Of a DNA stretch of 64,000 nucleotides, positions 59,494 to 64,000 are shown piece by piece. The DNA comes from an uncultured Lachnospiraceae bacterium (GTDB lineage: Bacteria; Bacillota; Clostridia; Lachnospirales; Lachnospiraceae): assembly GCA_900542015.1 (NCBI GenBank), contig UQLY01000001.1, positions 124,001 to 188,000 on the forward strand. Reading direction: 5' to 3'. Within the stretch, counting starts at the first letter, position 1. Every line of letters starts with the position of its first letter. The notes beneath the pieces are model-generated. The model did no database searches, was not told the DNA's origin, and saw nothing but the letters and a program-made list of their open reading frames with translations. The position numbers and the translations under genes are program-made.

Positions 59494-61615
59494 GATGTTT
59501 TTCCGGGATAAATACCCGCTCCTCCAAGATGTCTGCTTCCAATGCCTTTGCCGCGGCGATTGCCTCTTCGCAGAAATTTTTCTGGGCGCCGAAGGGCATT
59601 TTACCCCTGCGGTCCACCTTTTCATACGTTCCGTCGGGCTGCAAAATCTGTGCCTTTAAGTTGTCCTGCAGCAGGCACTCCAGCACATGCGCCGTCTTTT
59701 CCTTCAGGTCGGGCTGTTCAATGGGAAACAGGATTTCCACGCGGCGGTTCAGATTGCGCGGCATCCAGTCCGCGCTCGCCATATAGTATTCCCCGTCTCC
59801 GCCGTTTTCAAAATAGAAAATTCTGCTATGCTCCAAAAAAGTGCCTACGATGGAGCGCACGGTAATATTTTCCGAAACATCGGGAATCCCCGTTTTCAGG
59901 CAGCAGATCCCGCGCACGATCAGGTCGATTTTAACGCCCGCCGCGCTCGCTTCATAAAGGGCGCTGATGATCTGCCTGTCGCACAGGGAGTTCATCTTGG
60001 CGACAATCCTTGCCTCCGCTCCCTCTTTGGCATACTTGATTTCCCTCTGAATCAGATACAGGAAACGGTCCTTCATCCAAAGAGGCGCCAGCGACAGCTT
60101 ATTCCAGGTACGGGGTTCGGAATAGCCGGACAGCATATTAAAGACCGCCGTCGCATCCTCTCCGATATCCTCCCTGCAGGTCAACAGCCCCATATCCGTA
60201 TACAATTTTGCCGTAGCGTCATTGTAATTTCCGGTTCCCAGATGGACATACCTTCTGATCCCGTCCTCTTCTTTTCTGACCACAAGGGTAATTTTGCTGT
60301 GGGTCTTTAATCCGAGTAAGCCGTATATAACATGGCAGCCCGCCTTTTCCAGCATTTTCGCCCATACGATATTATTTTCCTCGTCAAATCTCGCCTTTAG
60401 CTCCACCAGCACCGATACCTGTTTGCCGTTCTCCGCAGCCTGCGCCAACGCCGCAATAATCGGCGAATTGCCGCTGACCCGGTACAGGGTCTGCTTAATG
60501 GCAAGCACCTGCGGGTCCCTGGAAGCCTTTTTGATAAAATCCACCACCGGCGTAAAGGTCTGGTAGGGATGATGCAGCAGAATATCCCGCTTGCGGATCT
60601 CTTCAAAAATATCGCAGTCCGCGGGAAGTTCCGGCACGGGCTGGGGCGTAAATTTTTCTTCTTTCAGAAAATCAAAGCCGTCCACGCCGTAGAGCTTCAT
60701 TAACACGGTCAGGTCCAGCGGACCGTTGATATAATAAATATCCTCCTCGGAAATTTTCAACTCCTTGCGGATGATCTTCAACAGCCGCTTTTCAATCCCT
60801 TCTTCCACTTCCAGACGGATCGCCTCGCCCCACTGTCTCTTTTTTAACTGTTTCTCGATTTCCTTTAATAAATCCTCCGCTTCATCCTCTCCGATGCTCA
60901 AATCGGCGTTTCTCATGATACGGAACGGATGGATACAGAGCACGTCGTAATTTAAAAACAGCTTTTCAATATTCCGTTCTATGATTTCTTCCAGGAAAAT
61001 AAATACCCGTTCTTCTTCATCGGGAATTTCCACCACGCGGGGCAGCACGCCGGGCACCTGCACGGTGGCGAACTCTACCTCGGCATCCTTTTCCCCTTTT
61101 TTCCTGACTAACGCGCCCAGATTGAGGGACTTATTGCGGATCAGCGGGAAGGGTCTTGAAGAATCCACCGCCATCGGCGTCAGCACCGGATAAACATTAT
61201 CCTCAAAGTAGCGGTCCACAAACGCCGCCTGCTTTTTGGTCAGCGCCTCATGATGGGGGATCATACGAATGCCGTTCTGCTTCAACAGCGGAACCAGGCT
61301 CCTGTTATAGGTGGAATATTGCAGACTGACCAGCTCATGGGTATCCTCATTGATCGCCGCAAGCTGTTTTTTGGGCGTCATCCCCGCAATATCCTCTTTT
61401 TCATAGCCCGCATGAACCATATCCTTTAACGAAGCGACCCGCACCATAAAAAACTCGTCCAGATTAGAAGCGGTAATGCTTAAAAATTTCAAACGCTCAA
61501 ATAAAGGATTATTTTTATCTCTTGCTTCGCTCAAAATCCTGTAATCAAATTTCAGCCAGCTCAATTCCCTGTTGTAATAATACTCCGGGTCCAGATAATT
61601 GATTGCTTCCGCCAT
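59486..61615 (-). CDS. ppk: Polyphosphate kinase 1
   Basis: 709 residues, full length for PPK1. NRELSWLKFDYRILSEA opens the N-terminal domain. HHPYQTFTPVVDFIKKASRD, LKARFDEENNIVWAKMLEKA, the catalytic phospho-His in GLKTHSKITLVVR (about 450) and YVHLGTGNYNDATAKLYTD are the standard blocks. It polymerises the terminal phosphate of ATP reversibly into polyphosphate. It lies 11 nt after the exopolyphosphatase-like gene, so synthesis and degradation are encoded together. AGGAGGAGA precedes the start. Confidence 0.97.
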   Translation of the reverse strand: MAEAINYLDPEYYYNRELSWLKFDYRILSEARDKNNPLFERLKFLSITASNLDEFFMVRVASLKDMVHAGYEKEDIAGMTPKKQLAAINEDTHELVSLQYSTYNRSLVPLLKQNGIRMIPHHEALTKKQAAFVDRYFEDNVYPVLTPMAVDSSRPFPLIRNKSLNLGALVRKKGEKDAEVEFATVQVPGVLPRVVEIPDEEERVFIFLEEIIERNIEKLFLNYDVLCIHPFRIMRNADLSIGEDEAEDLLKEIEKQLKKRQWGEAIRLEVEEGIEKRLLKIIRKELKISEEDIYYINGPLDLTVLMKLYGVDGFDFLKEEKFTPQPVPELPADCDIFEEIRKRDILLHHPYQTFTPVVDFIKKASRDPQVLAIKQTLYRVSGNSPIIAALAQAAENGKQVSVLVELKARFDEENNIVWAKMLEKAGCHVIYGLLGLKTHSKITLVVRKEEDGIRRYVHLGTGNYNDATAKLYTDMGLLTCREDIGEDATAVFNMLSGYSEPRTWNKLSLAPLWMKDRFLYLIQREIKYAKEGAEARIVAKMNSLCDRQIISALYEASAAGVKIDLIVRGICCLKTGIPDVSENITVRSIVGTFLEHSRIFYFENGGDGEYYMASADWMPRNLNRRVEILFPIEQPDLKEKTAHVLECLLQDNLKAQILQPDGTYEKVDRRGKMPFGAQKNFCEEAIAAAKALEADILEERVFIPEKHHE

Positions 61616-61626
61616 CTTGTCTCCTC

Positions 61627-63168
61627 CTACCTATGCCGTTTCTGCCTGATCACGGGTCTTACGCTGTATACTTCTTCAAAAAAGCGCGCCCTTGCGGTCA
61701 GCAGCCCCGTCTCCAGCGTAATGTCCTCCGACGTATCCACGCTGATGATCAGCTCATTTTCCTTCAACATAATCTTAACGTCTTTAAATTTCTGTTTATG
61801 GCTCCGGTCCAGACCGTTTGCGACCCGCAAAATCGCCGTCAGCTTGGCAATGGTCAGATACGCCTCCCTGCTCAGGGTCGTCTTCTGTCCAAGCGCTTCA
61901 TAATATTCAAAGTCATCCCGGTTGTATTTTGCCACATAAGCCACAATCTCCCGTTCCGCATGGGAAAGCCCGATGATCTCCGTCGCCATGATAATCCGGA
62001 AGGAACATTCTCCCACGTCGGTCTGGGAAATATATTTTCCGCAGTCGTTTAACTGCGCCGCAATCTGCAGCAGGAGCCGTTCTCTCTTTCCAAGCCCGTG
62101 CACCTTTTTCATCGTATCAAAAATGGATAACGCAAGGGTTTCCATGATCTCGTTGCGCTTCCTGCTGCACAGATAGCGTTTGCTGATCGTCGCGGTGGAA
62201 GCGATGATATCCTTTTCAAAGTCATGGACGTTGGCAAGGAGCTTGTTTTTTTGTGCATATTCATAAGCCATTCCGTCGCAGAGCGTTACGCCCGGCGCCC
62301 AGATATTCTGCGTCCCCAGCACTTCCATAATCCTGCGGCTCAACACCGCGCTGTGAAACAGTAAGGATGCATGTTCCTCGGAAATCTCCAGCCACCTGCT
62401 GATGTCTACCTTGTTTTTACCGGAAACCTCAGCCATAAAATCCATGAAACCGCCCTGATCCATATTTCCCGGCTCTTTGCAGATTTCCTTTTTCTGAAAT
62501 ACCGGGGACAGATAGTCGTCTATTATGATCAGATTGGGGACCTCCCGGTCCTTTAAATAAAATTTTTTAAAAAGAGAAAACTGATTATTAACCATTTCCT
62601 CAATCAGCCGCTCATATTGTCCGCTCCTGCCGGAGATTTTTTCCAGCCGCTCCCGCATCCGCATAACGCCCAGCCGCATATTCTGGGTCGTCACTAAGGT
62701 ATCGTTTTCAAACAGGGAAATCTGAATGCTGCCGCCGCCGATATCCAGGATCGCCGTACCGCCTTCAATCCTCTTCTCAAACTCCCTGCCCTTGGTCGCC
62801 ACCGCCTTATAATCCAGAAAGCGCTGTTCCGAATTGCTGATGACCTCCACGGTAATCCCCGTGCGGTTCTTAATCTGATCCAGTACAATCAGGGTGTTTT
62901 CAGTCTCTCTGATGGCGCTGGTGCCGTAAGCCTTGTAATCGTCCACCCGATAGGATTTCATAATTTCCGAAAATTCACGCAGCACCTCGCAAAGCTCATC
63001 CATTTTTTCAATCGTGATCTTTCCGCTGTTATAAGAATCCAGTCCCAGCGCGATCCTGTGCCTGATGCAATCCACTTCGCGGATTCCCGTCTTTAACGAT
63101 ATTTCAAATATTTTCATGGAAAGCTCGTAAGAGCCCACGTCAATCGCCGCAAATGTCTTTACTACCAT
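61627..63168 (-). CDS. ppx: Ppx/GppA-family exopolyphosphatase-like protein with HD-type C-terminal domain
   Basis: 513 residues from MVVKTFAAIDVGSYELSMKI, GAGGG 9 nt upstream; an ATG ten codons earlier has no ribosome site. The ASKHA-type N-terminal half shows AIDVGSYE, AYGTSAIRETENT and ILDIGGGSIQISLF (phosphate-binding loops). The C-terminal part from about 300 is an HD-like helical domain (LLQIAAQLNDCGKYI, SHAEREIVAYVAKYNR). These proteins hydrolyse polyphosphate or pppGpp. Coupling with ppk favours polyphosphate; a stringent-response link with rel at the other end of the window is possible. Confidence 0.93.
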   Translation of the reverse strand: MVVKTFAAIDVGSYELSMKIFEISLKTGIREVDCIRHRIALGLDSYNSGKITIEKMDELCEVLREFSEIMKSYRVDDYKAYGTSAIRETENTLIVLDQIKNRTGITVEVISNSEQRFLDYKAVATKGREFEKRIEGGTAILDIGGGSIQISLFENDTLVTTQNMRLGVMRMRERLEKISGRSGQYERLIEEMVNNQFSLFKKFYLKDREVPNLIIIDDYLSPVFQKKEICKEPGNMDQGGFMDFMAEVSGKNKVDISRWLEISEEHASLLFHSAVLSRRIMEVLGTQNIWAPGVTLCDGMAYEYAQKNKLLANVHDFEKDIIASTATISKRYLCSRKRNEIMETLALSIFDTMKKVHGLGKRERLLLQIAAQLNDCGKYISQTDVGECSFRIIMATEIIGLSHAEREIVAYVAKYNRDDFEYYEALGQKTTLSREAYLTIAKLTAILRVANGLDRSHKQKFKDVKIMLKENELIISVDTSEDITLETGLLTARARFFEEVYSVRPVIRQKRHR

Positions 63169-63207
63169 ATCTGATTTCCCTCTCTCACTGATTTTCACTT
63201 CGTGCTT

Positions 63208-64000
63208 TTAATAATTCCCGAGAATTTTCATGTTTCGCGCCTCGTCCCTAAGCCCCCGCAGCGCGTTTTTGACTGCTCCGTCCTCAAGATTGCCTTCAAA
63301 ATCAACAAAGAAACGGTACTCCCAGGTCCGGTCCTCAATGGGGCGGCTTTCTATTTTGCACAGATTGAGATTGTTGTAAATAAAATGCGAAAGCATATGA
63401 TATAAGGAACCGCTTTTATGAGGCACCTCGAAGCAGATGCTGATTTTCTTTGCGTCCTTTAAAAATACTCTCTGGTTTGTCACGATGATAAACCGGGTCG
63501 AATTGTTTTCGGACTGGTTCACGCCGCGCTTTAACACTTCAAGCCCATAGATTTCTCCCGCGTAGGCGCTGGCGATCGCCGCCTGGGTCTTATCGCCGTC
63601 CTGTTTTACCTTCTGCGCCGCAAAAGCATTGTTCTGCATACTGATCCGTTTCCAGTCATAGTCGTCTAAAAACCTTGCGCTCTGCATCAGCGACTGGGGA
63701 TGGGAATATACGGTTTGAATATCCTTAAGCTCCGCGCCCGGCACGCCCAAAAGACAATGCTCGATCTTAATGATCTGCTCTCCGACGATATAATTTTCAA
63801 ATTCCACTAAGAGATCATAAATATCGCTGACAATGCCCGCCGTGGAATTTTCGATGGGCAGGACCGCAAAGTCCGCGCTCCCCTCCTCGATGGCGCTCAT
63901 CGCGTCCCGGAAGGTGTCCACGTGGAAGCTGTCGATTCGGTCCCCGAAATACTGTATCATCGCAGCCTGGGAATATGCGCCCTCGGCTCCCTGGAACACA
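63208..64000 (-). CDS. pheA: Prephenate dehydratase, probably chorismate mutase fusion (5' part missing)
   Basis: 263 residues are in the window, and the frame is open to its edge. The prephenate dehydratase domain shows FQGAEGAYSQAAMIQYFGD, VLPIENSTAGIVSDIYDLL and the catalytic NNSTRFIIV (about 165-173). A C-terminal ACT domain follows (HKSGSLYHMLSHF, then KIESRPIEDRTWEYRFFVDF), whose ESRP binds phenylalanine for feedback control. It converts prephenate to phenylpyruvate. The first base triplet here is not a true start; a chorismate-mutase domain often precedes in Clostridia. It is 39 nt upstream of the ppx gene. Confidence 0.95.
   Translation of the reverse strand, partial: VFQGAEGAYSQAAMIQYFGDRIDSFHVDTFRDAMSAIEEGSADFAVLPIENSTAGIVSDIYDLLVEFENYIVGEQIIKIEHCLLGVPGAELKDIQTVYSHPQSLMQSARFLDDYDWKRISMQNNAFAAQKVKQDGDKTQAAIASAYAGEIYGLEVLKRGVNQSENNSTRFIIVTNQRVFLKDAKKISICFEVPHKSGSLYHMLSHFIYNNLNLCKIESRPIEDRTWEYRFFVDFEGNLEDGAVKNALRGLRDEARNMKILGNY

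Overview
The window reads as chromosome of a Gram-positive anaerobe of the Clostridia, most likely a Lachnospiraceae-type gut bacterium. The grounds are the rel - metallo-hydrolase - hemZ gene order, CIRCE-controlled groESL, an anaerobic (early-cobalt) B12 pathway, many lipoproteins, a class B sortase with a CnaB-repeat wall adhesin, and a YjfB-like protein. Gene density is high and most genes lie on the minus strand. No rRNA, tRNA, IS element, prophage or CRISPR array was recognised.

Layout. 1-3.5 kb (minus): stringent-response synthetase/hydrolase rel, an MBL-fold hydrolase and the 5' part of hemZ. 3.7-5.8 kb (plus): a KtrB/KtrA-type potassium uptake pair. 5.8-7.1 kb (minus): a DegV fatty-acid-binding protein and a PaaI-type thioesterase. 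7.4-15.1 kb: an AT-richer sugar ABC-transport island bounded by terminators. It holds a binding lipoprotein, a TIM-barrel isomerase, two permeases (one split by an in-frame TAA), an ATPase and a HAD phosphatase/mutase, all minus, opposite two tandem DeoR-type regulators. 15.2-16.2 kb (plus): a DUF4430 membrane-anchored protein and an ECF S component.

16.2-37.4 kb (minus) is the core of the window: a 20-gene cobalamin operon. It has a clear sigma-A promoter, a cobalamin riboswitch and an intrinsic terminator. The order is cbiK (as a lipoprotein), a duplicated-domain lipoprotein, a FecBCD/BtuFCD-like ABC importer, cobQ, cobT, cobU, cobS, a second cobU-like gene, cobC, cbiB, cobD, cbiC, cbiD, cbiF, cbiG, cbiH, a cbiJ-cbiE-cbiT triple fusion, and cobB/cbiA. 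Together they cover cobalt insertion, ring methylation and contraction, amidation, side-chain attachment and lower-ligand assembly, plus uptake. I see no cbiL and no corrinoid adenosyltransferase here, so those must be encoded elsewhere. Several junctions and linkers of this operon carry tandem repeats.

37.4-47.7 kb (minus): a MATE exporter, a 2650-residue wall-anchored adhesin with about 16 CnaB/SpaA repeats, and a class B sortase. 47.9-49.9 kb: groEL/groES. 50-54 kb: a Cof-type phosphatase, a degenerate GGDEF protein, a YjfB-like protein and a membrane GGDEF protein, then a convincing type I toxin-antitoxin locus with a roughly 30-residue holin-like toxin. 54.3-57.6 kb (plus): an ABC-F ATPase and a PHP-HAD fusion. 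57.7-64 kb (minus): a small acidic protein, two HAD phosphatases, polyphosphate kinase, an exopolyphosphatase-like protein, and a prephenate dehydratase cut by the window end.

The observations I rate highest are the secreted CbiK/lipoprotein/ABC module at the head of the B12 operon, the pair of complementary, individually degenerate CobU proteins, the tandemly duplicated stop/start junction before cobQ, the type I toxin-antitoxin locus with a three-segment Shine-Dalgarno switch, and the nonsense codon in the sugar permease.
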